In this document: positions 45,479 to 55,739 of the stretch, one piece after another
How the letters are laid out: every line of letters begins with the position of its first letter
Numbering within the stretch: position 1 is the first letter of the stretch
Assembly: GCF_024448335.1 (NCBI RefSeq)
Contig: NZ_JAMOHM010000003.1
Location: 62,001-126,000 of the forward strand
Direction: 5' to 3'
DNA length: 64,000 nucleotides
Source: Stutzerimonas frequens
GTDB lineage: Bacteria; Pseudomonadota; Gammaproteobacteria; Pseudomonadales; Pseudomonadaceae
Translations under genes and position numbers: made by a program
Notes under the pieces: generated by a model
Seen by the model: the letters and a program-made list of their open reading frames with translations, nothing else
Told to the model about the DNA's origin: nothing
The model's database searches: none

Positions 45479-48082
45479 ATGAATACAGAACACCGCAAAC
45501 CTTTGCCAGGCACCGGGCTTGACTACTTCGACACCCGCGAGGCGATCGAAGCGATTCAGCCGGGCGCCTACGACAAACTGCCCTATACCTCCCGCGTGCT
45601 GGCCGAACAGCTGGTGCGCCGCTGTGAGCCCGAAGCGCTGACCGATTCGCTGAAGCAGATCATCGAGCGCAAGCGCGATCTGGACTTTCCCTGGTATCCG
45701 GCTCGCGTCGTCTGCCACGACATCCTCGGCCAGACCGCGCTGGTCGATCTCGCCGGCCTGCGTGATGCGATCGCGGAGCAGGGCGGGGATCCGGCCAAGG
45801 TCAACCCGGTGGTGCCGACGCAGCTGATCGTCGACCACTCGCTGGCGGTGGAATATGCCGGTTTCGATCCGGATGCCTTCGAGAAGAACCGCGCCGTCGA
45901 GGAGCGTCGCAACGAGGACCGCTTCCACTTTATCGAGTGGACCAAGACCGCGTTCAAGAACGTCGACGTGATTCCGGCCGGCAACGGCATCATGCACCAG
46001 ATCAACCTGGAGAAAATGTCCCCGGTGATCCAGGCCCGCGGCGGCGTGGCCTTCCCGGACACCTGTGTCGGCACCGACTCGCATACGCCGCACGTCGATG
46101 CGCTGGGCGTGATCGCCATCGGTGTTGGCGGCCTGGAAGCCGAAACCGTGATGCTCGGCCTGCCCTCGATGATGCGTCTGCCCGACATCGTCGGTGTGCG
46201 TCTGACCGGCAAGCGTCAACCGGGTATCACCGCGACCGATATCGTCCTCGCGCTGACCGAGTTCCTGCGCAAGGAACGTGTCGTCGGAGCCTGGGTCGAG
46301 TTCTTCGGCGAAGGCGCCGACAGCCTGACCATCGGTGATCGCGCGACCATCTCCAACATGTGCCCGGAGTATGGCGCCACCGCTTCGATGTTCTACATCG
46401 ACCAACAGACCATCGATTACCTCAAGCTGACCGGTCGCGAGCCGGAGCAGGTTGCGCTGGTCGAGCAATACGCCAAGGAAACCGGTCTGTGGGCGACTGC
46501 CCTGGAAGGCGCCGAGTACGAGCGCGTGCTCGAGTTCGACCTGTCCAGCGTGGTGCGCAACATGGCCGGTCCGAGCAACCCGCACAAGCGCCTGCCGACC
46601 TCCGCCCTGCACGAGCGCGGTATCGCCGACGAGGCCAAGCTGGCCGCAGCCCGCGCCGAGGAAGCCGAAGGCCGGTTGCCGGATGGCGCGGTGATCATCG
46701 CCGCCATCACCAGCTGCACCAACACCTCCAATCCGCGCAACGTGGTCGCCGCCGGCCTGCTAGCGAAGAAGGCCAACGAGCTTGGCCTGGTGCGCAAGCC
46801 CTGGGTGAAGACATCCTTCGCGCCGGGCTCGAAGGTGGCCAAGCTGTACCTGGAAGAGGCGGGCCTGCTGCCGGAACTGGAGAAGCTCGGCTTCGGCATC
46901 GTCGCCTATGCCTGCACGACCTGTAACGGCATGTCCGGCGCACTGGATCCGAAGATCCAGCAAGAGATCATCGAGCGTGACCTGTACGCCACCGCGGTCC
47001 TCTCCGGTAACCGCAACTTCGATGGCCGTATCCACCCGTATGCCAAGCAGGCATTCCTCGCCTCGCCGCCACTGGTGGTCGCCTACGCCATCGCCGGTAC
47101 CGTGCGCTTCGATATCGAACAGGATGTGCTGGGCACCGACAAGAACGGCAACCCGGTTACCCTGAAGGACCTGTGGCCATCCGACGAGGAGATCGACGCC
47201 ATCGTCGCCGCCTCGGTCAAGCCGGGGCAGTTCAAGCAGGTCTACATCCCGATGTTCGACCTGGGCAGCATCGAGGAAGCCAAGAGTCCGCTGTACGATT
47301 GGCGTCCGATGTCCACTTACATCCGTCGTCCGCCGTACTGGGAAGGCGCCCTGGCTGGCGAGCGCACGCTCAAGGGCATGCGCCCACTGGCGATCCTGCC
47401 GGACAACATCACCACCGATCACCTGTCGCCATCCAACGCGATCCTGCTGGATTCGGCCGCCGGTGAGTACTTGGCGAAGATGGGCCTGCCGGAGGAGGAC
47501 TTCAACTCCTACGCCACCCACCGCGGCGACCACCTGACTGCGCAACGGGCGACGTTCGCCAACCCGCAGCTGGTCAACGAGATGGCGGTCGTGGACGGCA
47601 AGGTGCAGAAGGGTTCGCTGGCGCGCGTCGAGCCGGAAGGCAAGGTGATGCGCATGTGGGAAGCCATCGAAACCTACATGAACCGCAAGCAGAACCTGAT
47701 CATCGTGGCCGGTGCCGACTATGGCCAGGGCAGCTCGCGTGACTGGGCGGCCAAGGGCGTGCGCTTGGCCGGCGTGGAAGTGATCGTCGCCGAAGGCTTC
47801 GAGCGCATCCACCGCACCAACCTAGTGGGCATGGGCGTGCTGCCGGTCGAGTTCAAGCCGGGCACCACCCGCCTGACCCTCGGCCTCGACGGCACCGAAA
47901 CCTTCGATATCGAAGGCGAGCTGTCGCCGCGTTGCGATCTGACCCTGGTCGTGCATCGTAAGAACGGTGAGGAAACCCGTGTGCCGGTGACCTGCCGTCT
48001 CGATACCGCGGCCGAGGTCAGCGTCTACCAGGCTGGCGGTGTACTGCAGCGCTTTGCCAAGGACTTCCTCGGTCAGGCCTGA
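45479..48082 (+). CDS. acnD: Fe/S-dependent 2-methylisocitrate dehydratase AcnD
   Basis: An 867-residue aconitase-family enzyme that dehydrates 2-methylcitrate; with PrpF it replaces PrpD. Cluster ligands are Cys413 (ITSCTNTSNP) and Cys479/Cys482 (CTTCNGMSG). The N-terminal CVGTDSHTPHVDALG, and the C-terminal swivel domain with YGQGSSRDWAAKG, show an intact AcnA-type architecture. The ATG of MNTEHRK is chosen over a TTG 15 bases upstream. Position between prpC and prpF confirms AcnD rather than a housekeeping aconitase. Confidence 0.95.
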   Translation: MNTEHRKPLPGTGLDYFDTREAIEAIQPGAYDKLPYTSRVLAEQLVRRCEPEALTDSLKQIIERKRDLDFPWYPARVVCHDILGQTALVDLAGLRDAIAEQGGDPAKVNPVVPTQLIVDHSLAVEYAGFDPDAFEKNRAVEERRNEDRFHFIEWTKTAFKNVDVIPAGNGIMHQINLEKMSPVIQARGGVAFPDTCVGTDSHTPHVDALGVIAIGVGGLEAETVMLGLPSMMRLPDIVGVRLTGKRQPGITATDIVLALTEFLRKERVVGAWVEFFGEGADSLTIGDRATISNMCPEYGATASMFYIDQQTIDYLKLTGREPEQVALVEQYAKETGLWATALEGAEYERVLEFDLSSVVRNMAGPSNPHKRLPTSALHERGIADEAKLAAARAEEAEGRLPDGAVIIAAITSCTNTSNPRNVVAAGLLAKKANELGLVRKPWVKTSFAPGSKVAKLYLEEAGLLPELEKLGFGIVAYACTTCNGMSGALDPKIQQEIIERDLYATAVLSGNRNFDGRIHPYAKQAFLASPPLVVAYAIAGTVRFDIEQDVLGTDKNGNPVTLKDLWPSDEEIDAIVAASVKPGQFKQVYIPMFDLGSIEEAKSPLYDWRPMSTYIRRPPYWEGALAGERTLKGMRPLAILPDNITTDHLSPSNAILLDSAAGEYLAKMGLPEEDFNSYATHRGDHLTAQRATFANPQLVNEMAVVDGKVQKGSLARVEPEGKVMRMWEAIETYMNRKQNLIIVAGADYGQGSSRDWAAKGVRLAGVEVIVAEGFERIHRTNLVGMGVLPVEFKPGTTRLTLGLDGTETFDIEGELSPRCDLTLVVHRKNGEETRVPVTCRLDTAAEVSVYQAGGVLQRFAKDFLGQA

Positions 48083-48100
48083 GGCACGCCAGTTCCGCGC

Positions 48101-48127
48101 GTGCTCTGTGGTTCGTCCGCAGAGCAC
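48101..48127 (+). other. Intercistronic stem-loop, acnD-prpF
   Basis: GTGCTCTG and CAGAGCAC form an 8-bp stem around an 11-base loop in the gap after acnD; no U-tract follows. Confidence 0.5.
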
Positions 48128-48196
48128 GTGCGCAGCGGCGATATTTCATTTCTGCGCGACCGTCCGGTGGCGCAGCTTCATGAGGACCAGATTCCC

Positions 48197-49384
48197 ATGG
48201 CTCATCTTCCCCAGATCAGGATTCCTGCCACCTACATGCGTGGCGGCACCAGCAAGGGCGTGTTCTTCCGCCTACAGGACCTGCCGGAGAGCTGCCAGGT
48301 GCCGGGCGCTGCGCGCGACAAGCTGTTCATGCGCGTGATCGGCAGCCCTGACCCGTATTCGGCGCACATCGATGGCATGGGCGGCGCGACGTCCAGTACC
48401 AGCAAATGCGTCATCCTTTCGAAGAGCAGTCGGCCGGATCACGACGTCGAATACCTCTATGGTCAGGTGTCGATCGACAAGTCCTTCGTCGACTGGAGCG
48501 GCAACTGCGGCAACCTTTCCACTGGCGCGGGCGCCTTTGCCTTGCATGCCGGCCTGGTGGATGCCGAGCGCATTCCACAGAACGGCACCTGCGTTGTGCG
48601 GATCTGGCAGGCCAATATCGGCAAGACCATCATCGCCCATGTACCGGTCACCGACGGCCAGGTGCAGGAAACCGGCGATTTCGAGCTGGACGGCGTGACC
48701 TTTCCGGCAGCCGAGATCGTGCTGGAATTCCTCGATCCGTCCGATGATGGCGAGGAGGGCGGCTCGATGTTCCCCACCGGCAACCTGGTCGACGAGTTGG
48801 AGGTGCCCGGTATCGGCACGCTCAAGGCGACCATGATCAGCGCCGGCATTCCCACTGTATTCGTCAATGCAGAGGACATCGGCTACCAGGGCACCGAGCT
48901 GCGTGAGGACATCAACGGCAATCCGGAGGCGCTGGCACGTCTGGAGGCGATCCGTGTGGCCGGTGCACTGCGCATGGGCTTGATCAAGACCGCAGAGGAG
49001 GCGCTGACCCGTCAGCACACGCCGAAGGTTGCGTTCGTTTCCCAACCGAAAAGCTATCGGGCGTCCTCCGGCAAGAACATCGAAGCGGGTGAGGTCGATC
49101 TACTCGTCCGTGCACTGTCCATGGGCAAGCTGCACCACGCCATGATGGGCACCTGTGCAGTGGCCATCGGCACCGCGGCGGCGGTGCCCGGCACGCTGGT
49201 CAACCTCGCGGCGGGTGGTGGCGAGCGTCAGGCCGTGCGCTTCGGGCATCCGTCCGGCACCCTGCGCGTCGGTGCCGAGGCGAAGCAGATAAACGGCCAG
49301 TGGACCGTGACCAAAGCCATCATGAGCCGCAGCGCGCGGGTGCTGATGGAAGGCTGGGTACGTGTGCCAGGCGACGCTTTCTGA
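48197..49384 (+). CDS. prpF: AcnD-accessory protein PrpF (2-methylaconitate isomerase)
   Basis: A 395-residue protein of the diaminopimelate-epimerase-like fold that isomerises trans-2-methylaconitate to the cis form. N-terminal IPATYMRGGTSKGVFF near 8-23, GGATSSTSKCVIL near 64-76 with a conserved Lys, and GNCGNLSTGAGAFAL near 103-117 match the PrpF family. It works with AcnD. A terminator follows 46 bases after the stop, so the operon ends here and no prpD is present in this cluster. Confidence 0.94.
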   Translation: MAHLPQIRIPATYMRGGTSKGVFFRLQDLPESCQVPGAARDKLFMRVIGSPDPYSAHIDGMGGATSSTSKCVILSKSSRPDHDVEYLYGQVSIDKSFVDWSGNCGNLSTGAGAFALHAGLVDAERIPQNGTCVVRIWQANIGKTIIAHVPVTDGQVQETGDFELDGVTFPAAEIVLEFLDPSDDGEEGGSMFPTGNLVDELEVPGIGTLKATMISAGIPTVFVNAEDIGYQGTELREDINGNPEALARLEAIRVAGALRMGLIKTAEEALTRQHTPKVAFVSQPKSYRASSGKNIEAGEVDLLVRALSMGKLHHAMMGTCAVAIGTAAAVPGTLVNLAAGGGERQAVRFGHPSGTLRVGAEAKQINGQWTVTKAIMSRSARVLMEGWVRVPGDAF

Positions 49385-49429
49385 TGCGCTTCAGCCGCCG
49401 GAAAGCAAATTCTTCCGGTTGAAAAACGC

Positions 49430-49457
49430 AAAAAGTCCGCACCAAGCGGACTTTTTG
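49430..49457. terminator. Bidirectional terminator between prpF and ppsR
   Basis: A 10-bp stem AAAAGTCCGC/GCGGACTTTT with a 5-base loop and a T-run closes the prp operon and, on the other strand, ppsR. Confidence 0.9.
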
Positions 49458-49476
49458 TTGTCTAGCGAAGCGGCAC

Positions 49477-50295
49477 TTATTTGAGTCGACGCTCGACGCC
49501 TTTCTCCACAAGGATCTTTGCCGAGATTTCCTCGACGGAGAAATGGGTCGAGTTGATGTAGTTGATGTTCTCGCGGCGGAACAGACTTTCCACCTCGCGG
49601 ACTTCGAATTCGCACTGAGCGAAGCTGGCATAACGGCTGTTGGGCTTGCGCTCGTTGCGGATGGCAGCCAGGCGGTCCGGGTCGATGGTGAGCCCGAACA
49701 GCTTGTCCTTGTACTCCTTGAGTGCACTGGGCAGCTGCAGGCGCTCCATGTCGTCCTCGGTGAGCGGGTAGTTGGCGGCGCGGATGCCGTACTGCATCGC
49801 CATGTACAGGCAGGTCGGTGTTTTGCCGCAGCGGGAAACGCCAACCAGGATGAGGTCCGCCTTGTCGTAGTAGCGGGTGCGCGCACCATCGTCGTTGTCG
49901 AGGGCGAAGTTGACCGCCTCGATACGCTCCATGTAGTTGGTGTTGTGGCTGATCGAGTGGGATTTGCCCACGGAATAGGAGGAACGTGACATCAGTTCAT
50001 GTTCCAGCGGAGCAAGGAACGAAGAGAAGATATCGATCATGAAGCCATTGGATTCGGCGAGAATGTCACGGATTTCCTGGTTAACCAGCGTGTCGAAGAT
50101 GATCGGCCGACCACCGTCCTTTTCCGCGGCATTATTGATTTGCTGTACCATGGCCCGCGCTTTTTCTGCGGTGTCGATATACGGGCGCGTCAGTTTAGTG
50201 AAAGTGATGTTCTCGAACTGCGCCAGAAGACTCTGGCCCAGGGTTTCCGCGGTGATGCCTGTGCCGTCCGAAATGAAGAAAGCAGTTCGTTTCAT
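49477..50295 (-). CDS. ppsR: PEP synthase regulatory kinase/pyrophosphorylase PpsR (DUF299)
   Basis: A 272-residue bifunctional regulator that inactivates PEP synthase by ADP-dependent phosphorylation and reactivates it with phosphate. The P-loop is [15 protein letters not shown] (152-166), and the N-terminal [19 protein letters not shown] near 7-25 is the family signature. Divergent from ppsA across 154 bases, the usual arrangement for enzyme and regulator. Confidence 0.94.
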   Translation of the reverse strand: MKRTAFFISDGTGITAETLGQSLLAQFENITFTKLTRPYIDTAEKARAMVQQINNAAEKDGGRPIIFDTLVNQEIRDILAESNGFMIDIFSSFLAPLEHELMSRSSYSVGKSHSISHNTNYMERIEAVNFALDNDDGARTRYYDKADLILVGVSRCGKTPTCLYMAMQYGIRAANYPLTEDDMERLQLPSALKEYKDKLFGLTIDPDRLAAIRNERKPNSRYASFAQCEFEVREVESLFRRENINYINSTHFSVEEISAKILVEKGVERRLK

Positions 50296-50449
50296 GTGCC
50301 TTGGGCCTTAAGTCGAGAACGGTTCCCAGCTATAGTAGGCCCTTCGCCGAGCCCGGTTGGCGGGCATTGTTACTTATTTTGCAGGGTCGGGCCACAGTCG
50401 TGCGGCCCGGCTCCGGTTGAGTTTCCAACACTAATGTGGAGAGATCACC

Positions 50450-52819
50450 TTGGTAGAGTACGTAGTTTCCCTCGATAAGCTCGGCAATCATGACGTTGAG
50501 CGTGTAGGGGGCAAGAACGCCTCCCTGGGCGAGATGATCAGCAACCTCGCCGGTGCCGGCGTTTCCGTACCGGGCGGTTTCGCCACGACGGCCCAGGCCT
50601 ATCGCGACTTCCTCGAACTCAGCGGTCTGAACGATCAGATCCACGCGCTGCTCGACGCCCTTGATGTGGATGACGTCAACGCCCTGGCCAAGGCCGGCGC
50701 GCAGATCCGTCAGTGGGTCATGGATGCTGAATTCCCGCCGCAGCTCGACGCCGACATTCGCAAGGCCTTCGCCGAAATGTCCGGCGGCAACGACAACATG
50801 GCCGTCGCGGTCCGCTCCTCGGCCACTGCTGAAGATCTGCCGGATGCCTCCTTCGCCGGCCAGCAGGAAACCTTCCTCAACATCCGTGGCGTGGACAACG
50901 TGATCCGCGCGGCCAAGGAAGTGTTCGCCTCGCTGTTCAACGACCGTGCCATCGCCTACCGCGTGCATCAGGGCTTCGATCACAAACTGGTCGCCCTGTC
51001 TGCCGGCGTGCAGCGCATGGTCCGCTCGGAAACCGGCACCGCTGGTGTGATGTTCACCCTCGACACCGAATCGGGCTTCCGTGACGTGGTGTTCATCACC
51101 GGCGCCTACGGCCTCGGCGAGACGGTGGTACAGGGTGCGGTCAATCCGGACGAGTTCTACGTCCACAAGCAGACCCTGGAAGCCGGTCGCCCGGCTATCC
51201 TGCGCCGCAACCTGGGCAGCAAGGCGATCAAGATGGTCTATGGCGACGAAGCCAAGGCCGGCAAGTCGGTCAAGACTGTCGACGTCGATGCCGCCGACCG
51301 CGCGCGCTTCTGCCTGACCGATGAAGAGGTCACCAACCTAGCCAAGCAGGCGATGATCATCGAGAAGCACTACGGCCGCCCGATGGACATCGAATGGGCC
51401 AAGGACGGTGACGACGGCAAGCTGTACATCGTCCAGGCCCGTCCGGAAACCGTGAAGAGCCGCAGCAGCGCCAACGTAATGGAGCGCTACCTGCTGAAGG
51501 AGAAGGGCACCGTACTGGTCGAGGGTCGTGCCATCGGCCAGCGCATCGGCGCAGGCCCGGTCAAGGTCATCCACGACGTGACCGAAATGGACAAGGTCCA
51601 GCCGGGCGACGTGCTGGTCTCCGACATGACCGATCCGGATTGGGAGCCAGTGATGAAGCGCGCCAGCGCGATCGTTACCAACCGCGGCGGGCGCACCTGC
51701 CACGCAGCGATCATCGCCCGTGAGCTGGGTATTCCCGCCGTCGTCGGCTGCGGCAATGCCACCGAAGTCCTCAAGGATGGCCAGCGCGTCACTGTTTCAT
51801 GCGCCGAAGGCGATACCGGCCTGATCTTCGATGGCGAGCTGGGTTTCGACATCCGCCAGAACTCCATCGATGCCATGCCGGAGCTGCCGTTCAAGATCAT
51901 GATGAACGTCGGCAACCCGGACCGCGCCTTCGACTTCGCCCACCTGCCGAATGAAGGCGTTGGCCTGGCCCGTCTCGAGTTCATCATCAACCGCATGATC
52001 GGCGTGCACCCCAAGGCGCTGCTGAACTTCGACGGCTTGCCGGCCGACGTGAAGAGCAGCGTGGAGAAGCGCATTGCTGGCTACGACGATCCGGTCAACT
52101 TCTATGTCGAGAAGCTGGTCGAGGGCGTCAGCACCCTGGCAGCAGCGTTCTGGCCGAAGAAGGTCATCGTGCGCCTGTCGGACTTCAAGTCCAACGAGTA
52201 CGCCAACCTGATCGGCGGCAAGCTGTACGAGCCGGAAGAAGAGAACCCGATGCTCGGCTTCCGCGGTGCTTCTCGCTATATCAGCGACTCGTTCCGTGAC
52301 TGCTTCGAGCTTGAATGCCGCGCGATGAAGAAGGTCCGCGACGTCATGGGCCTGACCAACGTCGAGCTGATGGTCCCGTTCGTGCGCACCCTGGGCGAAG
52401 CCTCCCAGGTTGTCGATCTGCTGGCGAAGTACGGCCTCAAGCGTGGCGAGAATGGCCTGCGGGTCATCATGATGTGCGAACTGCCGTCTAACGCCTTGCT
52501 GGCCGACGAGTTCCTCGAATTCTTCGATGGCTTCTCAATCGGCTCCAACGACATGACCCAGCTGACCCTGGGCCTGGACCGCGACTCCGGCATCATCGCC
52601 CACTTGTTCGACGAGCGTAATCCGGCGGTGAAGAAGCTGCTCGCCAACGCCATCCAGGCGTGCAACAAGGCCGGCAAGTACATTGGTATCTGCGGCCAGG
52701 GTCCGTCGGATCATCCGGATCTGGCCAAGTGGCTGATGGAGCAGGGCATCGAGAGCGTTTCGTTGAATCCGGATTCCGTGCTGGATACCTGGTTCTTCCT
52801 GGCTGATCGCCAGATCTGA
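50450..52819 (+). CDS. ppsA: Phosphoenolpyruvate synthase
   Basis: A 789-residue gluconeogenic enzyme making PEP from pyruvate and ATP. The N-terminal ATP-binding domain starts VVSLDKLG and [10 protein letters not shown]; the phosphohistidine is His418 in [15 protein letters not shown]; the C-terminal TIM barrel carries catalytic Cys748 in [11 protein letters not shown]. The start is TTG, with GGAG 8 bases upstream; no better start is in frame. PEP synthesis from pyruvate follows naturally after propionate breakdown by the adjacent prp operon. Confidence 0.95.
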   Translation: MVEYVVSLDKLGNHDVERVGGKNASLGEMISNLAGAGVSVPGGFATTAQAYRDFLELSGLNDQIHALLDALDVDDVNALAKAGAQIRQWVMDAEFPPQLDADIRKAFAEMSGGNDNMAVAVRSSATAEDLPDASFAGQQETFLNIRGVDNVIRAAKEVFASLFNDRAIAYRVHQGFDHKLVALSAGVQRMVRSETGTAGVMFTLDTESGFRDVVFITGAYGLGETVVQGAVNPDEFYVHKQTLEAGRPAILRRNLGSKAIKMVYGDEAKAGKSVKTVDVDAADRARFCLTDEEVTNLAKQAMIIEKHYGRPMDIEWAKDGDDGKLYIVQARPETVKSRSSANVMERYLLKEKGTVLVEGRAIGQRIGAGPVKVIHDVTEMDKVQPGDVLVSDMTDPDWEPVMKRASAIVTNRGGRTCHAAIIARELGIPAVVGCGNATEVLKDGQRVTVSCAEGDTGLIFDGELGFDIRQNSIDAMPELPFKIMMNVGNPDRAFDFAHLPNEGVGLARLEFIINRMIGVHPKALLNFDGLPADVKSSVEKRIAGYDDPVNFYVEKLVEGVSTLAAAFWPKKVIVRLSDFKSNEYANLIGGKLYEPEEENPMLGFRGASRYISDSFRDCFELECRAMKKVRDVMGLTNVELMVPFVRTLGEASQVVDLLAKYGLKRGENGLRVIMMCELPSNALLADEFLEFFDGFSIGSNDMTQLTLGLDRDSGIIAHLFDERNPAVKKLLANAIQACNKAGKYIGICGQGPSDHPDLAKWLMEQGIESVSLNPDSVLDTWFFLADRQI

Positions 52820-52834
52820 CCGTTGCGGTAGATC

Positions 52835-52864
52835 GAAAACGGGGCGTCAGCCCCGTTTTCATTT
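52835..52864. terminator. Intrinsic terminator after ppsA
   Basis: An 11-bp stem GAAAACGGGGC/GCCCCGTTTTC with a GTCA-type loop, ending in T-rich sequence. Confidence 0.88.
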
Positions 52865-52963
52865 GTGCCGGAAATCCGTGTCCGTTCCGCCACTGGCCGC
52901 TTGCGGCTAATATGTCGCGCCAGATGGTTCAAAGGTCGTTATCCCTAGCAGAAGGAGCTTTCC

Positions 52964-53452
52964 ATGCAATACGTCACGCCTGATCTGTGCGACGCCTATC
53001 CTGACCTGGTGCAGGTCGTCGAACCGCTGTTCAGCAATTTCGGTGGCCGCGACTCCTTCGGCGGAGAGATCGTGACCGTCAAGTGCTTCGAGGACAACTC
53101 ACTGGTCAAGGATCAGGTTGATGTCGATGGTACTGGCAAGGTGATGGTTGTCGACGGCGGCGGCTCACTGCGTCGCGCCCTGCTGGGTGACATGCTTGCC
53201 GAGAAAGCGGCACGCAACGGCTGGGAAGGCCTGATCATTTACGGCTGTGTGCGCGACGTCGATGTTCTCGCGCAGACTGAGCTGGGCGTGCAGGCGCTGG
53301 CCAGCCACCCGATGAAGACTGACAAGCGTGGTATCGGCGATCTCAACGTTCCAGTGACTTTCTGCGGCGTGACGTTCCGTCCGGGCGAGTACGTGTATGC
53401 CGATAACAACGGCATCATTGTGTCGCCAGAGCCGCTGTCGATGCCGCAGTAA
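52964..53452 (+). CDS. rraA: RNase E inhibitor / demethylmenaquinone-methyltransferase-like protein RraA
   Basis: A 162-residue trimeric protein. Family blocks [27 protein letters not shown] (about 24-50, quoted in part: [10 protein letters not shown]), [21 protein letters not shown] near 62-82 and GCVRDVD near 95-101 are all present. Gly/Arg/Asp residues of this type bind metal and oxaloacetate-like ligands in related 4-hydroxy-4-methyl-2-oxoglutarate aldolases, so aldolase activity is an alternative role. AGAAGGAG lies 6 bases before the ATG. Confidence 0.92.
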   Translation: MQYVTPDLCDAYPDLVQVVEPLFSNFGGRDSFGGEIVTVKCFEDNSLVKDQVDVDGTGKVMVVDGGGSLRRALLGDMLAEKAARNGWEGLIIYGCVRDVDVLAQTELGVQALASHPMKTDKRGIGDLNVPVTFCGVTFRPGEYVYADNNGIIVSPEPLSMPQ

Positions 53453-53462
53453 TCCGCTGCAC

Positions 53463-53512
53463 TGACGGGCATGCCCGTCATCTGTTCCGAGCCCGGCTTC
53501 GCCGGGCTTTTC
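53463..53512 (+). terminator. Double hairpin with terminator after rraA
   Basis: A palindrome TGACGGGC-AT-GCCCGTCA (53463-53480) is followed by an intrinsic terminator, stem AGCCCGGC/GCCGGGCT with a TTC loop and four T's (53490-53511). The second hairpin touches the earliest possible zntB start. Confidence 0.8.
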
Positions 53513-53533
53513 ATGAGTGACGACGGTACATCG

Positions 53534-54529
53534 ATGCGGGAATCTCATAGCGAGCAAAACGGCCTGATCCACGCGTTTGTTCTGGATGGCAGCGGCGGTG
53601 CCCGACAGATCGGCTATCAGGCCCTGCCGACCTTGCAACTGAACGCGCATGAAAGCCTCTGGTTGCACTGGGATCGCAGCCAACCCCAGGCGCAGCAGTG
53701 GTTGCGCAGGCAGAGCGGACTCAGTGCCTTTGCCTGCGATGTGCTGCTGGAAGAGAACACGCGGCCTCGCATGCTGGCCTTGCCTCAGGAAGAGCTGCTG
53801 CTTTTCCTGCGCGGCGTCAATCTGAACCCCGATGCAGAACCGGAAGACATGGTGTCGGTGCGCGTGTTCGCCGACCGGCAACGGGTCATTTCTCTTCGGC
53901 TGCGACCATTGCGCTCTACAGAGGTGGTCATACAGCTGCTGTCGGAGGGAAGGGGGCCGAAAACCGCGTCTGAACTGCTGATCTATCTCGCTGAGGCGAT
54001 GACCGATCGCGTCGATGATCTCGTCATGCAGCTCTCCGAGCGGATCGATAAGGAAGAAGAAGCGCTTGAGGCGAACGAGCGCTACACCCCCGAGCACGAT
54101 TCGATGCTCTCCCTGCGTCGGCAGGCGGCTGGCCTTCGCCGGTTCCTGCTGCCCCAGCGGGAGCTCTACGGTCAGCTGACGCGTAACAGACTGAGCTGGT
54201 TCGTCGAGGACGACACCGAGTATTGGAACGAGCTCAGCAACCGCTTGACCCGTTATCTCGAAGAGCTCGAAATGGTCCGGGAGCGGATCAATCTGGTACT
54301 GGAGTCGGAACACCGCAGGCTGAGCGAGCGGATGAACCGAACCATGTATCTGCTTGCTATCATTACGGGCTTTTTTCTGCCGCTCAGCTTTCTCACCGGA
54401 CTGCTCGGAATCAACGTCGGAGGCATACCTGGTGCCGACTTCCCGTACGGGTTCGCCGTAGCCTGCGCGCTGATAGGCAGTATCGCCTTGCTGCAATGGT
54501 GGATGCTACGGCGCCTCCGCTGGCTCTGA
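53534..54529 (+). CDS. zntB: CorA-family zinc transporter ZntB-like
   Basis: A 331-residue divalent-cation transporter. A large cytoplasmic funnel domain (1-265) with long helices (RINLVLESEHRRLSERMNRT) precedes two C-terminal helices. The family selectivity motif GIN is present as LLGINVGG near 291-298. ZntB moves Zn2+ with protons. The start at 53534 is favoured because an in-frame ATG at 53513 sits on the rraA terminator; that alternative would add 7 residues. No strong ribosome site is seen for either. Confidence 0.88.
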   Translation: MRESHSEQNGLIHAFVLDGSGGARQIGYQALPTLQLNAHESLWLHWDRSQPQAQQWLRRQSGLSAFACDVLLEENTRPRMLALPQEELLLFLRGVNLNPDAEPEDMVSVRVFADRQRVISLRLRPLRSTEVVIQLLSEGRGPKTASELLIYLAEAMTDRVDDLVMQLSERIDKEEEALEANERYTPEHDSMLSLRRQAAGLRRFLLPQRELYGQLTRNRLSWFVEDDTEYWNELSNRLTRYLEELEMVRERINLVLESEHRRLSERMNRTMYLLAIITGFFLPLSFLTGLLGINVGGIPGADFPYGFAVACALIGSIALLQWWMLRRLRWL

Positions 54530-54585
54530 ATGTGACTCCCGACCGGCCATAGACCGTCTAGGCCACATACTTTAGCGAGGTTTGC

Positions 54586-54828
54586 ATGCGCGATCCCTTT
54601 GAAGAATCCCTGCGAGATCTGCTCAACAAGCCCTCCGTGCACGATGACGACGCCTGCCTGGGGCGAGTGCTGAAAACGGCCAACCGGCAGGTGGGTGCTG
54701 GCGACCTGTTTGCACTGGTAGGGCACTGGCTCGAAGCATTGCTGATGGCCGTCAATAGCGGCTCGCGACATCTCGCACCGGTTTCCCGCCGGGCTGCTTC
54801 CAACCGTTCTTTCGATAAGGCTGATTGA
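54586..54828 (+). CDS. crfX: CrfX family small protein
   Basis: An 80-residue protein located directly before cmpX, as in P. aeruginosa crfX-cmpX-sigX. It is acidic at the N-terminus (FEESLRDLL, VHDDDACLGR) with a hydrophobic stretch GDLFALVGHWLEALLMAV near 39-56 that may be amphipathic. Biochemical role unknown; reported with CfrX/SigX envelope regulation in Pseudomonas. Assigned by position and by recall of the family. Confidence 0.85.
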   Translation: MRDPFEESLRDLLNKPSVHDDDACLGRVLKTANRQVGAGDLFALVGHWLEALLMAVNSGSRHLAPVSRRAASNRSFDKAD

Positions 54829-54830
54829 TC

Positions 54831-55655
54831 ATGGAATTCGATCCCTGGACCCAAAGTCTGCTGTCGGCGATGAGCTCGCTTTGGGCATCTGTAGCGGCCT
54901 TCATTCCGCGTCTGTTCGGCGCCGTGGTCGTTGTATTGCTCGGGTTCGTGGTAGCCAAACTGCTCGATACCTTGTTATCCAAAGTGTTGGCCAAGGTCGG
55001 ATTGGATCGGCTGATGGCCGGAACCGGGCTTACCAAACTGTTGGGCCGAGCGGGCATACGCATCCCTGTCTCGGCGTTGATCGGTAAGGTGGTGTATTGG
55101 TTCGTGCTGCTGATCTTCCTGGTCTCGGCCGCCGAATCGCTGGGGCTGGAGCGCGTTTCGGCAACCCTCGACATGCTTGCGCTCTATGTGCCGAAGGTCT
55201 TCGGCGCTGCGTTGGTTCTGCTCGCTGGTGTCCTGCTGGCGCAGCTGTTGAGCGGTCTGGTTCGAGGCGCCGCCGAGGGTGTCGGCCTTGATTACGCGAA
55301 CGGTTTGGCGCGAATGGCGCAGGGCCTGGTGATAATCATCAGCATTTCCGTGGCGATTGGGCAGCTCGAGGTCAAGACCGAGCTGCTCAATTATGTGATT
55401 GCCATCGTACTGATCACGGTCGGCCTCGCGGTTGCGCTGGCCCTTGGTCTCGGTAGTCGTGAGCTGGTAAGTCAGATCCTGGCTGGAATCTATGTGCGTG
55501 AACTCTACGAAGTGGGCCAAAAGGTACGGCTGCCTGACATGGAAGGCCAGATCGAGGAAATCGGTACGGTGAAAACCTTATTGCTTACCGATGACGGCGA
55601 GCTGATGTCCGTGGCGAACAAAGTGCTACTCGAACAGCGAGTCGGCAGCCGCTAG
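54831..55655 (+). CDS. cmpX: CmpX, MscS-like conserved membrane protein
   Basis: A 274-residue inner-membrane protein of the same length as P. aeruginosa CmpX. Helices near 13-45, 82-105, 120-150 and 175-200 with the Gly-rich repeat AALVLLAGVLLAQLLSGLVRGAAEGVG resemble TM_helix repeats and the MscS pore. The tail ELYEVGQKVRLPDMEGQIEEIGTVKTLLLTDDGE is the start of an MscS-like beta domain. Linked to c-di-GMP, membrane fluidity and SigX activity in Pseudomonas. It starts 2 bases after the crfX stop. Confidence 0.9.
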   Translation: MEFDPWTQSLLSAMSSLWASVAAFIPRLFGAVVVVLLGFVVAKLLDTLLSKVLAKVGLDRLMAGTGLTKLLGRAGIRIPVSALIGKVVYWFVLLIFLVSAAESLGLERVSATLDMLALYVPKVFGAALVLLAGVLLAQLLSGLVRGAAEGVGLDYANGLARMAQGLVIIISISVAIGQLEVKTELLNYVIAIVLITVGLAVALALGLGSRELVSQILAGIYVRELYEVGQKVRLPDMEGQIEEIGTVKTLLLTDDGELMSVANKVLLEQRVGSR

Positions 55656-55739
55656 CCCTGAGTATCTGGTAAAGTACGTCGCCTTTTTTCCGGTTTCCAT
55701 GATTGGCGGCCGAGATTTTGACTGCCGGCTCGAAGCGTC

